Part shown: piece by piece, positions 21,620 to 31,667 of the stretch
How the letters are laid out: every line of letters begins with the position of its first letter
Position numbering within the stretch: the first letter of the stretch is position 1
Origin: CAVWXT01 sp963759115
GTDB lineage: Bacteria; Planctomycetota; Planctomycetia; Pirellulales; Thermoguttaceae
Direction of reading: 5' to 3'
NCBI GenBank assembly: GCA_963759115.1
Contig: CAVWXT010000001.1
Coordinates: 1,178,001-1,242,000, forward strand
Length of the DNA: 64,000 nucleotides
Position numbers and translations under genes: made by a program
Notes under the pieces: model-generated
Told to the model about the DNA's origin: nothing
Seen by the model: only the letters and a program-made list of their open reading frames with translations
Database searches by the model: none

Positions 21620-22831
21620 ATGAAAATAACGTTGATCGGTTGTCCGTTTCGGACGTCATACGGCGGCTACATCTCCTCGTTACGATTGGCGCTGGAACGC
21701 ACGGCCGGATCGCCCGTGCAGTGGGTTGCCTCCAACTGCGGGTGCGGCGATCCCATAGAATTAGCTCGCCGGTTCCAGACGCAGGACTGCGACTATTTCG
21801 AGATGCGCACCAGGATCGGAGGCTGGAACATGCTTGGGTACTCGCTCAATCCGGTCAAACGGGTCCTGAAGTGTGGCATCCGTTATGCGAGCAACTCCTT
21901 CCGTGTATCGCGTTACGCGCGCCTTGCATCGGGGGCCGATGTCATCCACTTTCAGCAGACCCTGAACGCCTATGGTGCGGATTTCGCCTTCCGTCTCCTG
22001 CGGCGACACTTGGGTGCGGCACGCGTGATCACGCTGCATGAATTGGATCCCGAGCAGACCGACATTCCCGTTCTCAACCAAACTTACAACTTGGCTGACG
22101 CCGTCATCGTTCACGACAGCTTGATGAAGGAAGAACTCGTGTCCACGGGCGTTGCGGCGAATCTGGTGAACGTTGTGTGCTGTGGAACGGATCTTGCGGA
22201 AGCCGAGAACGTCGCGCGAGATGGCATCGTATTCTACGGTGGCCATCACCTCACCAAGAACAAAGGACTTGGCGTCCTGCTGCAAGCTTATCGGTGCCTT
22301 AAGGATCGCTCGCAAGCAGTGCCGCGATTGCGGATTCATGGTCACTATGGGGTGACGCCGCCGCCGGATGCCGTCGAAATGGCAAAGCAGGCCGGCGTCG
22401 CAGACGACGTGGAATGGCTCAACGATCTGCCGGAAGGGGGTAGTTCGACGGAGGAGATGGCACGTCTTTACCGACGGTCACAGGTGTGCGTCCTGCCCTA
22501 TACGGGGAGCTTTGCCGGTCTAGCGGCCGGCGTCGCCGCGGCCAACCGACTGCCAATCATCGCCACGCGGTTGGCAGGCGTTCCCGACCACATCGGTGAT
22601 CTGGGCATCTGGATCAGCGGTGACGATCCGGTGGAACTTGCCAACCGGATAGAGCAGGTCTTGAGCGACGAGGCGATGCGGCAGGATTATGGAACGCGGC
22701 TGCGTGCACACGCCGAACAGCATCTGGGCTGGGATGCGGTGGCCCGCGAGACTTTGAATATCTACGAGTCCGCCGCTGAACGTGCGGCAAAACGGCTTAG
22801 TTGCGGAACAGAAAAGGTGCCCCGCTCGTGA
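21620..22831 (+). CDS. Glycosyltransferase family 4 (GT-B)
   Basis: A 403-residue protein starting MKITLIGCPFRTSYGGY, with a donor-binding C-terminal half (IVFYGGHHLTKNKGLGVLL, VCVLPYTGSFAGLAAGVAAA, PIIATRLAGVPDHIG) typical of GT4 enzymes. It probably transfers a hexose or deoxyhexose from a nucleotide sugar. A good ribosome site (AGGAGA) precedes ATG 21620. It has no frameshift. It lies 165 bases after the IS66 remnant and was probably part of the same glycan cluster. Confidence 0.87.
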   Translation: MKITLIGCPFRTSYGGYISSLRLALERTAGSPVQWVASNCGCGDPIELARRFQTQDCDYFEMRTRIGGWNMLGYSLNPVKRVLKCGIRYASNSFRVSRYARLASGADVIHFQQTLNAYGADFAFRLLRRHLGAARVITLHELDPEQTDIPVLNQTYNLADAVIVHDSLMKEELVSTGVAANLVNVVCCGTDLAEAENVARDGIVFYGGHHLTKNKGLGVLLQAYRCLKDRSQAVPRLRIHGHYGVTPPPDAVEMAKQAGVADDVEWLNDLPEGGSSTEEMARLYRRSQVCVLPYTGSFAGLAAGVAAANRLPIIATRLAGVPDHIGDLGIWISGDDPVELANRIEQVLSDEAMRQDYGTRLRAHAEQHLGWDAVARETLNIYESAAERAAKRLSCGTEKVPRS

Positions 22832-23222
22832 GCGCTCGGTGAATAGCACCCTTGGCAGTTGTGGTATCTTGGAGACTTACCCCGCAGGAAAACCTCCCTA
22901 CCGAGTGGAAAGGCAAATAGGGTCTGATGCGTCGATGATCACGAGGGGGACGCGACCGTTAGTGTCGTGGGTCAGTGCCCGTTTGACAGTCTGGTCCGGC
23001 CCCAGCGTTTCGGAAATATGGTCTCCATGGTTCCCGTGGACAACCGGATAGCAGACGGCACGCGATCATCCTTTACCGCCAATCCCGCCGGCAACGCCCT
23101 TGACACGAACTACATAGCAGACACTACCTTGATGAAATCACTGATCCAAGAATCACCGCTGCCCGTAGCGGACTGTTAGCGAAAACCGGCTCTGCCATTG
23201 CAGAACCTCACGTGCCAACTCG
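22832..23222. other. Intergenic with a possible AlkP/sulfatase-like remnant on the minus strand
   Basis: About 390 bases between the converging GT4 and surface-protein genes. On the minus strand 22898-23059 is open and reads HGNHGDHISE and then NGRVPLVIIDA, which loosely resembles the SDHGDxxGE and RVPLII blocks of sulfatases. It is bounded by stops and has no start, so it is at most a fragment. Confidence 0.2.
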
Positions 23223-25648
23223 TTAGCCAGACTTTCCCGAGTAATCGGCCATTAGCGCGTCGACGGCCTGCAAACTCCTCAGCCCCCCGCTGGCGTCGTG
23301 GTCCGGCCCGGAAAGCGATTCCCAATCATACAGCCAAGCCAGATAGCCTAATGGACTTTCCCGCAGGTCTGATCTTAGCGCGAAATCACTCGCAAGCTTA
23401 CTGCTGGTGGGCGTGGCTCTGCCAGTGAGTGGCAGGGTCGCGGCCGGAGCACTAGGACCACTCGGCACGCTGTCGGCCGCTGCCGACAACGTCATCGGCT
23501 GATCGCCTTGGGATGCCGAAAGCCCATTGACGAGCACTTTCACCGTCGCCGTGTCGGCGAGCCCCTTGCTGTCCTGGATCGTGTAGGTACACGTGTCCCA
23601 CAGCGATTGGCCGACCATCAACGCCTGCAAGGTCGTGGAAACCGTCGGGTCGTAACGGATCGTCTGATCGGCGTTGATCGCGAGCGATGCCCCCAGGCTG
23701 CTGGTGGCATCCACGCAAGACACGCTCAACGCCCCGCCGCCGTTGCGGTCGTTGCTCAACACGGCGATCGGCACGGCCGTGGCCTTGTCGGTGGCCGCCG
23801 CGTCGTCCGTGGCCACCACCGCCGGCGCGGTGATCAGATTCAACATCGTCCAAGGCGTGGTGGCGTTGTATCGCGGAATCATCTGGTCGGCCGAGTTCAC
23901 CAGCCCGTCGCGGTTGTAGTCGTAGGGATTGTCGATGGCGGCCGGGTTGAACGGCGTGCTCGGATTCAGCCGGGCCCCCATTTCATCGGCGCTGTTGACC
24001 AGGGTGTTGGTGGTGTCGTCGCCCGACTCGCCCACGGCGTTCCCATAGTAGAACACGTCGTTTTGGGCCAGGCCCGTATTGGCTGTGGCCTTCACCGTCA
24101 CTTGGAGCCAGGTGTTCTGAATGGCGTTGTCGGCCCAGATGATCGTCACCCGATCAATGCCGTTGACCTGCCGCACGGTGACGCTTAACGGGGCCGGCGC
24201 GGCGAGCCATGTGTCGGGCGTCGTGGTGTTGCCCATCTTGAACTCGAAGTCGGCGGCCGTGACGGTGCCCGGCAGATGGTCGAAATCGACCATGATGCCG
24301 TTGATGCCCAGGCTGTAGCTGGTGTAGTTGTTGAAGGTGGCGGTTTGGCCGGGCAGCAAGGCCGCCTTGCTCAGGTGCGGATCGCTGGAGTTCTCCGCGG
24401 CGATGGCGTTGTCGTCATAGGCGTTGGCGGCCGGATCGCCCATGGGGTTCGCCGGGTCCGCGTCCCACTTCGAGTTGTTGTAGAAGATGTGCCGACCGAC
24501 GACAGCCGATAGAATCTGTAGTTCGCCGGTCGTCGAGTCGGTTCCGACGTTGCCGGCCAGGTCGGTGGCCGTCACCGACACGTCGTACATGCCGGGCTGC
24601 AAGCTGGGGGTAATCGTGTTGGCGGGCAATGTCCAGGTACCGTTGCCGTTGTTGGTTGCCGTGTACGAATTCCCCGCGACGGTGACCTGAATCGCGGCCA
24701 GCGGATCGTCCACGGTACCGTTCAAGGCCGGCGCGTGACTGGTCGTTGTGATGGCAGCCACAGTCACCGCGGGCGGTGTCACGTCGTAGGTGACCGTGTT
24801 GTCGGTGCTGGTGGAGGCCGTGTTGGGGTTGCCCGCCGCGTCATGGGCCTTACCCACCGCGATGCTTGCCAGCACCGTCCCACTGCCGGTCATCCCGCTG
24901 ACGGCCACGTTGTAGGTCGTGCCGCTGCCGCTCACCGTGCCGACCAGCGTCCCCGGCGCCGTGCCGCTGAAGCTCACGTCCCCCGTGGCGAAATCGCTCA
25001 CCGCCTCGCTGAAGATCACCGTGAAGTTGATCGGCGACGTGCGAGTCGGGTCGGCCTGGCCCGTGGCCTGGTTGATCGTCACCGCGGGCGGCGTCACGTC
25101 GTAGGTGACCGTGTTGTCGGTGCTGGTGGAGGCCGTGTTGGGGTTGCCCGCCGCGTCATGGGCCTTACCCACCGCGATGCTGGCCAGCACCGTCCCACTG
25201 CCGGTCATCCCGCTGACGGCCACGTTGTAGGTCGTGCCGCTGCCGCTCACCGTGCCGACCAGCGTCCCCGGCGCCGTGCCGCTGAAGGTCACGTCGCCCG
25301 TGGCGAAATCGCTCACCGCCTCGCTGAAGACCACCGTGAAGTTGATCGGCGACGTATGGTCGGGTCGGCCTGGCCCGTGGCCTGGTTGATCGTCACCGCG
25401 GGCGGCGTCACGTCGTAGGTGACCGTGTTGTCGGTGCTGGTGGAGGCCGTGTTGGCGTTGCCCGCCGCGTCGTGGGCCTTACCCGCCGCGATGCTGGCCA
25501 TCACCGTCCCGCTGCCGGTCATCCCGCTGACGGCCACGTTGTAGGTCGTGCCGCTGCCGGTCACCGTGCCCACCAGCGTCCCCGGCGCCGTGCCGCTGAA
25601 GCTCACGTCGCCCGTGGCGAAATCGCTCACCGCCTCGCTGAAGATCAC
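23223..25648 (-). CDS. Giant surface protein, C-terminal part: Ig-like repeats and dockerin (frameshifted)
   Basis: This is the 3' end of the gene that starts at 29318. It contains Ig-like repeat units 3-5, one different Ig-like domain (VTVAAITTTSH to TTGELQI), a region with HIFYNNSKWDADP, and a dockerin type I-like stretch with two calcium-loop motifs, VNSADEMGARLN and DYNRDGLVNSADQM. A further Ig/cadherin-like segment and a Ser/Ala/Pro tail follow, ending with DALMADYSGK. The frame changes at about 25357, in repeat unit 4. The dockerin is typical of secreted planctomycete proteins and suggests a cell-surface complex. No sorting signal is visible at the C-terminus. Confidence 0.8.
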
Positions 25649-26340
25649 CGTGAAGTTGATCGGCGACGTACGGTCGGGTCGGCCTGGCCCGTGGCCTGGT
25701 TGATCGTCACCGCGGGCGGTGTCACGTCGTAGGTCACCGTGTTGTCGGTGCTGGTGGAGGCCGTGTTGGGGTTGCCCGCCGCGTCATGGGCCTTACCCGC
25801 CGCGATGCTGGCGATCACCGTCCCGCTGCCGGTCATCCCGCTGACGGCCACGTTGTAGGTCGTGCCGCTGCCGGTCACCGTGCCGACCAACCTCCTTCCC
25901 GCCGTGCCGCTGAAGGTCACGTCGCCCGTGGCGAAGTCGCTCACCGCCTCGCTGAAGACCACCGTGAAGTTGATCGGCGAACTGTTGGTCGGGTCCGCCT
26001 GGCCGGTGGCCTGGTTGATCGTCACCGTCGGCGGAGTAACGTCGTAGGTCACCGTGTTGTCGGTGCTGGTGGAGGCCGCGTTGGGATTGCCCGCCGCGTC
26101 GTGGGCCTTACCCGCCGCGATGCTTGCCACCACCGTCCCGCTGCCGGTCATCCCACTGACGGCCACGTTGTAGGTCGTGCCGCTGCCGGTTACCGTCCCC
26201 ACCAAAGTCCCTGGAGCCGTGCCGCTAAAGGTCACGTCGCCCGTGGTAAAGTCGCTCACCGGCTCGCTAAAGACCACCGTGAAGTTGATCGGCGAACGGT
26301 TCGTCGGGTCCACCTGGCCCGTGGCCTGGTTGATCGTCAC
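24768..26340 (-). repeat. Five tandem 315-bp Ig-like repeats
   Basis: Units, read on the minus strand, start at 26340, 26025, 25710, 25396 and 25082, each beginning VTINQATGQ and ending near YDVTPP. Units 1, 2 and 5 are 315 bp; units 3 and 4 are 314 bp because each lacks one base in the DPTxxSPINF codons. Protein identity between units is very high, indicating recent duplication or gene conversion. Confidence 0.93.
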
Positions 26341-27414
26341 CGCGAGCAGCGTCACGGCATTGATCGTGAGGCTCACCGTGGCCACGTTGGAGTCGGCCGC
26401 CCCGTCGTTGGCCTTGTAGGTGAAGCTGTCCGCCCCGTGGTAGCCGCTGGTGGGCGTGTAGGTGAACGAACCGTTGGCATTGAGCGTCAATGTCCCGTGG
26501 GACGGGCCGGTCACCTGCGCTGCCGTCAAGGGGTTCCCATCCGCGTCGGTGTCATTGACCAGCACTCCGGCAGCCGGTACCGTCAGGACCGTGTCCTGAT
26601 TGAGGCCGTAGCTGTCGTTGACCGCCACCGGCGGATTATTTCCACCGGATGAAGCCAACTGAACGAGGAGGTTTTGCGACTGATTAAGCGTGACTTGCTG
26701 GTTCGACGGTGTGTAGCCGGCCAACGAGACTTGAACCTGGAACGGCCCCCGTGTGTCGGTGGTGATAACACTCGGGTCCGTGCCCGTCTGGTCATAAACC
26801 GTCGTAACCACCGGCACAAATACGCCGCCTCCCGCCAGGCCCGATACAGTCAAGTTGCCGCATGTTGTCGTAATAGCCACGTTGCCGGCCACACCGCTTG
26901 CATCGTTGTGAAGGGTACAACTGTTGGCCACGCCAAAAGCATCCGCCGTGACACCCAGGTTGGAGGCAGCATTGATGGCAGCCACGAGGTTGGCCATGGT
27001 GGCTTCTATGTCGCTGCCGATGGTTACCGCCACATGACCGGAAATAACGGAGCTGTTGCTATCGAATTCAAACACCGTGGCGGGGTCTACGCCGTCGCTC
27101 AGGGTCACCGTGTCGCCATCCGATGGTTGGGCGGTTAGGGTAAGGCTGCCCTGTGCCTGGGTGCTAACCGTGCCACTCTGCGAGGTTATGTAGCCGTTGG
27201 CATCCGTAGTACCGGAGAAGATCTGGACGCCGTCCTTGTCGAGCACCTGCACCGTAGCCCCGGCCAAGGCTGTCCCGCCCATGTTTTTCACCTGGACGCC
27301 CAAGAGCCAACCCATCGAAACATCTCTGGTCGAGCCGTCACTTGCTGTGTAATAGGGTCCCAATAAATAGCCGACGTGGCGCCTCCTGGTATTTAGGGTC
27401 AAAAATACTAACAT
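25645..27414 (-). CDS. Giant surface protein, middle part: carboxypeptidase-regulatory-like, cadherin-like and Ig-like domains
   Basis: An open stretch of 589 codons inside the giant gene. It begins with an immunoglobulin-like segment (VQVKNMGGTALAGATVQVLD), continues through a domain with SLAGYTPSNQQVTLNQ, a bacterial cadherin-like domain (NPPVAVNDSYGLNQDTVL, then GYHGADSFTYKANDG), and then Ig-like repeat units 1 and 2. The 5' limit at 27414 is not a true start: the beta-helix coding region continues into it after a frame change near 27370-27410. The 3' end is a frame change at about 25671. The protein should be secreted and elongated. Confidence 0.75.
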   Translation of the reverse strand: MLVFLTLNTRRRHVGYLLGPYYTASDGSTRDVSMGWLLGVQVKNMGGTALAGATVQVLDKDGVQIFSGTTDANGYITSQSGTVSTQAQGSLTLTAQPSDGDTVTLSDGVDPATVFEFDSNSSVISGHVAVTIGSDIEATMANLVAAINAASNLGVTADAFGVANSCTLHNDASGVAGNVAITTTCGNLTVSGLAGGGVFVPVVTTVYDQTGTDPSVITTDTRGPFQVQVSLAGYTPSNQQVTLNQSQNLLVQLASSGGNNPPVAVNDSYGLNQDTVLTVPAAGVLVNDTDADGNPLTAAQVTGPSHGTLTLNANGSFTYTPTSGYHGADSFTYKANDGAADSNVATVSLTINAVTLLAVTINQATGQVDPTNRSPINFTVVFSEPVSDFTTGDVTFSGTAPGTLVGTVTGSGTTYNVAVSGMTGSGTVVASIAAGKAHDAAGNPNAASTSTDNTVTYDVTPPTVTINQATGQADPTNSSPINFTVVFSEAVSDFATGDVTFSGTAGRRLVGTVTGSGTTYNVAVSGMTGSGTVIASIAAGKAHDAAGNPNTASTSTDNTVTYDVTPPAVTINQATGQADPTVRRRSTSR

Positions 27415-29318
27415 TATGCATGATGCCGTTCCAATAACCTAGAGACACAGAATGGTATGTCAGCGCGACACCTTCACTGGATTTGAGTAATGTATTGGAG
27501 ATAAAAATACCATCATAATTGTCCGGCACGTCGTGGCCGCCAAGACCGAGGGATACAAGGTTACTCTCCATAATGTTATTCTTAAAGGTGATCTCTTCAC
27601 CTGCCGCATTGCCTTCCATGCTCACGGCCGCGCCGTAGCAATTGCTGTCGGTCGTTTCAAAGATCGACTTTATCATGTTATTCTCGATGAGGATGTTTAA
27701 GTTTGAAACAGCATTGTTATCCGGGCCGCCGATCGAGGGCTTAAGGCCAATACAGCCCCACGCTTCCCCGCTTCCCGTGCGGGCGATGAATGTATTGTCG
27801 TGAACGTGAACGTTGTACATTCCAACGTCATAAAAAGTCCGCAGGCGCAAGGCGGTCGTGGCGTAGTTCTGCCCATACTCCGCATCAGGCTTGGAGCGTA
27901 TGTCCACATAATTATTAAAGATCTCGCCATCATGGTCAGGATAATCCGAAAAGTTTTCATCTATCAAAATCCCTACTGCTCGTACCGTTGTTCAGCATTG
28001 ATAGTGTTGCCCGACACCTCGAAGTTGTGAACCCCATCAAGCAGAATTCCATAGGGATTACTGGTTATAGCGTTTGACTGGATCGTGTTTCCACGAATCG
28101 CCAGGGTGTCGCTGACAGAAATCATGGGGGCAACATGGATGCCGCCTTGCGGCGAGTTAAGAAAATTGTTGTCCTCGATCAAAATAGCTCCCGAAGAATG
28201 CCAGCCACCGCCGGCAGTCAACAAAAAGCCAGCCGTCCCCATGCGATCAGTGACGTTGTCCGATTCACTGTGAAGGTATTATTCTGAATGGTTACATTAC
28301 TAGAGTTACTCGGCCTCCACCGCCCCGGTGTCAATCCCGGTACTCATTGTTTGCATGTCTGTGATTGTTAAGCCGGCAACGTAGGGAGTAAAAATCGGAA
28401 GCGACCCATATCCATTCGCCTGTCCTTGCACGATACTGCCGTTGGTGATCGTAACATTAGAACCACTGGAGCCGAGTCGCGCCGCAAGCATTTATGATTG
28501 CGGTAGTCTGCAAATAAGCAGGCACGAGATCATACCAGTCGTAAGTCGCTAAGACCCCGTAGTCCCTTGATGCCGCAAGAGAGACGTAGTCAATAGCAAC
28601 AGTTTCCGTTTCCCCGGAGCCTGGCGTGACATCTATTTTCAGATAGACGTTGTCAGTCGTCGTGGGCGTAAACGTAACTACCGCTGCCATTGCACGATCA
28701 ACTCCAGGTGAATCACTACTTGCCAACACAGTCTGTGTAACGGCATCGACCACGGACAGAGTTACAGTAGCGTCCCACGGTCCGGAGGGCGTAACCGTAG
28801 CAGTATATTCATGGTTGGCAACAATGCCTGAGATGGCGCTGGAAACTATCGTTTCCTTGGCCGTAATGTTCGTAAACTGCAGAACCTGATTGCCCCACAA
28901 ATAATAGCTGTTGGCTGCAATGGCCGCGTGGGGAGCGTTTGTCAAGCTCCACCCCGGCACATTCCGTACACTCCCTTGTTCGAACCCCCCATTCGTGACA
29001 CTTACCGGAGTACTGTTCCCGTATGTGACCGTATGACCGTTCAGGTCCAGCGTGATGTTTGGCCACCAAAAACAAAAGCTGTACTCGGTCGTGACATCCG
29101 TATCCAACACATACGTCGTATTGCTGCTGGTTAGGATATAGGGACCGGGACCCTGCTGGGCAAGCCAAGTAGGCGTAATGTCGATCACCGCCAAGAGTAA
29201 GCCGATGCTCCAAAAGCTCCAAGCGGGGAGAAAAGTGTGATGATCAATTTTGAGGAGTACGTTTGCTGCGTGCTGGGTGATTATTTCTCCGCGCCAAAAT
29301 GTCTTTTATGAACGACAT
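27338..29318 (-). CDS. Giant surface protein, N-terminal part: LEPR-XLL-like leader and beta-helix (broken)
   Basis: ATG 29318 begins MSFIKDILARRNNHPARSKR; 24 codons later a TGA (29244-29246) interrupts the same frame, which then continues HFSPRLELLEHRLTL, the motif found near the N-terminus of many planctomycete surface proteins (LEPR-XLL type). A frame change at about 29195 leads to AVIDITPTWLAQQGPG and a concanavalin-like segment. Further changes near 28475, 28310, 28260 and 27970 separate pieces of a right-handed beta-helix (repeated xxIxxNxI patterns such as ILIEDNNFLN and LNILIENNMIKS). This part is richer in A and T than the Ig repeats. Either a pseudogene or poor sequence. Confidence 0.65.
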
Positions 29319-29949
29319 GTGAATAACCCTTAGTAGTGTCCGCCCTTCGACCGAGCATCGAGGGACGTCTGACATCGTTTCTTGGCCCCATTTGACAACT
29401 CCGTGACTTGATGAGAAGGGGTAACCAGCACATTGAAACCTCGCCGTCCCCCCACTCAAATGTAGGTTAGGAATGGATTCCGTGGCCAGTCGGTTTCTGC
29501 TGGTCGCTGCTCTGTCACCACAGGCAGGTCTTGCGCCGGATATTCCTGATTTAACGATATCGCAGGGTCATCGGGCGTTCCTGATTCCCACGACCTGTAG
29601 GGAAACCCACCTGCCCGATTCTCCGCCTCGAATGGTGACATGAAGCATGCAGCGTGTGCGTTTTCACAGACCACAGGAACATGGCTTTCGTGGGCCTACC
29701 ATCTGCCGGAACCCGCTATTGATACGCAGTAATAATGCCACACTTGCCCGCCTGCGATTCCAGATGACGCGAACTCGCCGATCCCTCGCGCATGGCCGCT
29801 GTGCTACTGACCGGGCGCTGGCCGCCCTGTCGAGCCACGACGCCAGCAGGCTCATCGACGCCCTCAGGGGCATCAAGAGCGGCCAGATCAACCTGGCAGC
29901 GGTGCTGGAAGAAACCGCACTGTGCGCACCGGACTGTTGATCCCCGACG
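29319..29949. other. Intergenic, no gene recognised
   Basis: About 630 bases upstream of the surface-protein gene. Frames shorter than 100 codons exist on both strands but none resembles a known family. The surface-gene promoter should lie near 29320-29420, but no clear sigma-70 boxes were found. Confidence 0.4.
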
Positions 29950-30440
29950 AAGTGCAATCGGGCCAGGGCGGCATGTAGACCTACGTCTCGCCGTCGAGGC
30001 TCCCCGTCAGGCACGTGGAAGCACCAACTCCACAGGCCGCGGCCACGCTCGCGGTGTCCGGTCCCGTCGATTCCCAGATGCGTTTGTTGCGGCAAGGCCT
30101 GTTGCAATTGCTCGTAGCAGGATGCCATTGCCGTGCTGGCTTTCTGTACTGTCTTGACCACCTGCTCCAGCGGAAAAACCGGTCGGGTGTGACGGGTGTG
30201 TCCCAATTGACCGCCAGGGCGTCGCTTCCTGCGTTCTCCGCTGTTTGCCGGTGGGCGCGGCGGTTTGACGATGTCGCTCGATGGCGGTTTGGAGGAGGTC
30301 GTGGAGTTCCTCTTCAGACGCTGCGCGTTCGCTCTCCAAATCCGCGATTCGTGCCAGGGCTCTGTCCAACTCTTCGCGCAACCGGGCGACTGTCGATGGT
30401 TTCCGCGCTGATGCGGTCAAGCACATGGACGAGGTGGCTG
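29950..30440 (-). pseudogene. IS66-like transposase remnant, N-terminal and central part
   Basis: On the minus strand a coiled-coil-like start (VARLREELDRALARIADLES, then RHRQTAAP) is followed, after a frame change near 30200, by SCYEQLQQALPQQTHLGIDG and TGHRERGRGLWSWCF. That order of helical leader and IDxTGH-x-WxWCF is the pattern of IS66-type transposases around the first catalytic Asp. The catalytic C-terminus is missing and stops interrupt it. It is not the missing half of the remnant at 21012-21455 in any simple way, because orientation and sequence type differ. Confidence 0.45.
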
Positions 30441-30478
30441 ACGACCAGACGCAAACCCCTGTCCTGGAGAAAAACAAC

Positions 30479-31627
30479 CTAATTCCGGACCGCGTCCGCA
30501 CCGGCCGGCTTCATGGGCGTCTTCTCGGCGGCGCCCGCGTCGGCCTTCGTGCCCGGCTTCTTGGGCACGCCCGCCGCGTGGCAATCCGCGCAACGCACCG
30601 AATGAATGTTGTGCGGGCTCTTCAGCGAGCGGAAGGTCGTGTCCATGGTCGCTACGTCCAGCCCGCAGTTCGAGAGCCGCGGGTGGCACTGGGTACACGA
30701 GGAGCGGGCGTCGTTGGAATGCGGTTCGTGACAGGCGGCGCAACTGAGCCCCTCGTGGACTCCCACCGGCGTGCGGTCGTCGCTGGAGCCCGCCTGGCCG
30801 AAGGTGTCGGGGGCGTGGCACTGCACGCACAGCCGCTGCCGCGGATCGGTGGAGACCTGCACCGGCCGGCCGTGATCGTGGATCTTCGGCGCCGGCAGAT
30901 CGGCCGCGGCAAAGTGCGTCCGCTCGCGGCGCGAGTACAAGGAGACCGTGCCGCGACGCTCCGCCGCGGCGGTGTCGCCCTCCGCCTTGCGGCCGGCGGA
31001 GCCGGCGAACGGATGGCCGGCCACGTGGATCTGATGGCAGGCCAGGCAGGGGATCACGGGCCGATCGGCCAGTTGGGCGATCCTTCAATCGCCAGGTCCC
31101 TTAGTATTGAGCGGCTCGACCACGTCGGCCACTGAGCCCGGGAAGAACATCCCGTGGCAGCGAAGGCAATCCTCGGCCACCTGCTCGGTCGCGTTGTGCT
31201 CTTTGTCGAGGAAGATCGTCGTGTAACTGATCCCGTGGCCGCCGTTGCGCCAATGGGCGAACTCCTGCGCGTGGCACTCCTGGCATTGGCCGTTGATCGC
31301 CGCGACTTGCTCCTCGCTCAACCCCATCTGATCGTGGTCCGAGTCGCGGAAATGGGCGATCGTCCGTTTGAGGTTCTCGCGCAGGCCGTGGATGCCGGAG
31401 GTGAGCGTGCCGCCGTGGCATCGTTTGCACGAGACCTCGCGATGGGTCGATTGGGCCCAGCGGTTGTACGGCTCCTGGATCTCGTGGCACGAGAGACACG
31501 TCTGCTCGGGCGGGACGAACTGAAAGAAGCACAGCGACCCCGCCCCGGCCATCGCGGCGAACAGCCCGCCGAACAGGGCGAGGCGAACCAATCCCATCCT
31601 CCAATGCGGCCAATCGCGTGTGCTCAT
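30479..31627 (-). CDS. NapC-like multihaem (nine CxxCH) cytochrome c, interrupted by an in-frame TGA
   Basis: The protein opens with a membrane anchor (LVRLALFGGLFAAMAGAGS) and has nine CxxCH motifs: CLSCH, CKRCH, CQECH, CLRCH, then CLACH, CVQCH, CAACH, CTQCH and CADCH. A TGA at 31085-31087 lies between the fourth and fifth motifs; both sides are in the same frame, so a Trp-to-stop change (TGG to TGA) would explain it. Joined length is 382 residues. It is the last gene of a three-gene set with a GMC dehydrogenase and its small subunit and probably carries electrons from the FAD enzyme to the respiratory chain at the periplasmic face. Confidence 0.85.
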
Positions 31628-31667
31628 AGTTGCGTCTGCCAGCCCGCGGCAACGTCTCGGTGGAGCG

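Noticed and set aside
24768..26340. Regular repeats considered as a CRISPR array
   Set aside because: Units are 315 bp, coding, and encode Ig-like domains; there are no short repeats with unique spacers.
29244..31087. TGA read as an amino acid (recoding)
   Set aside because: Only two in-frame TGA codons were noticed, no SECIS-like hairpin was recognised, and other genes here (FkbM, formyltransferase, NRPS 1 and 2) end in TGA.
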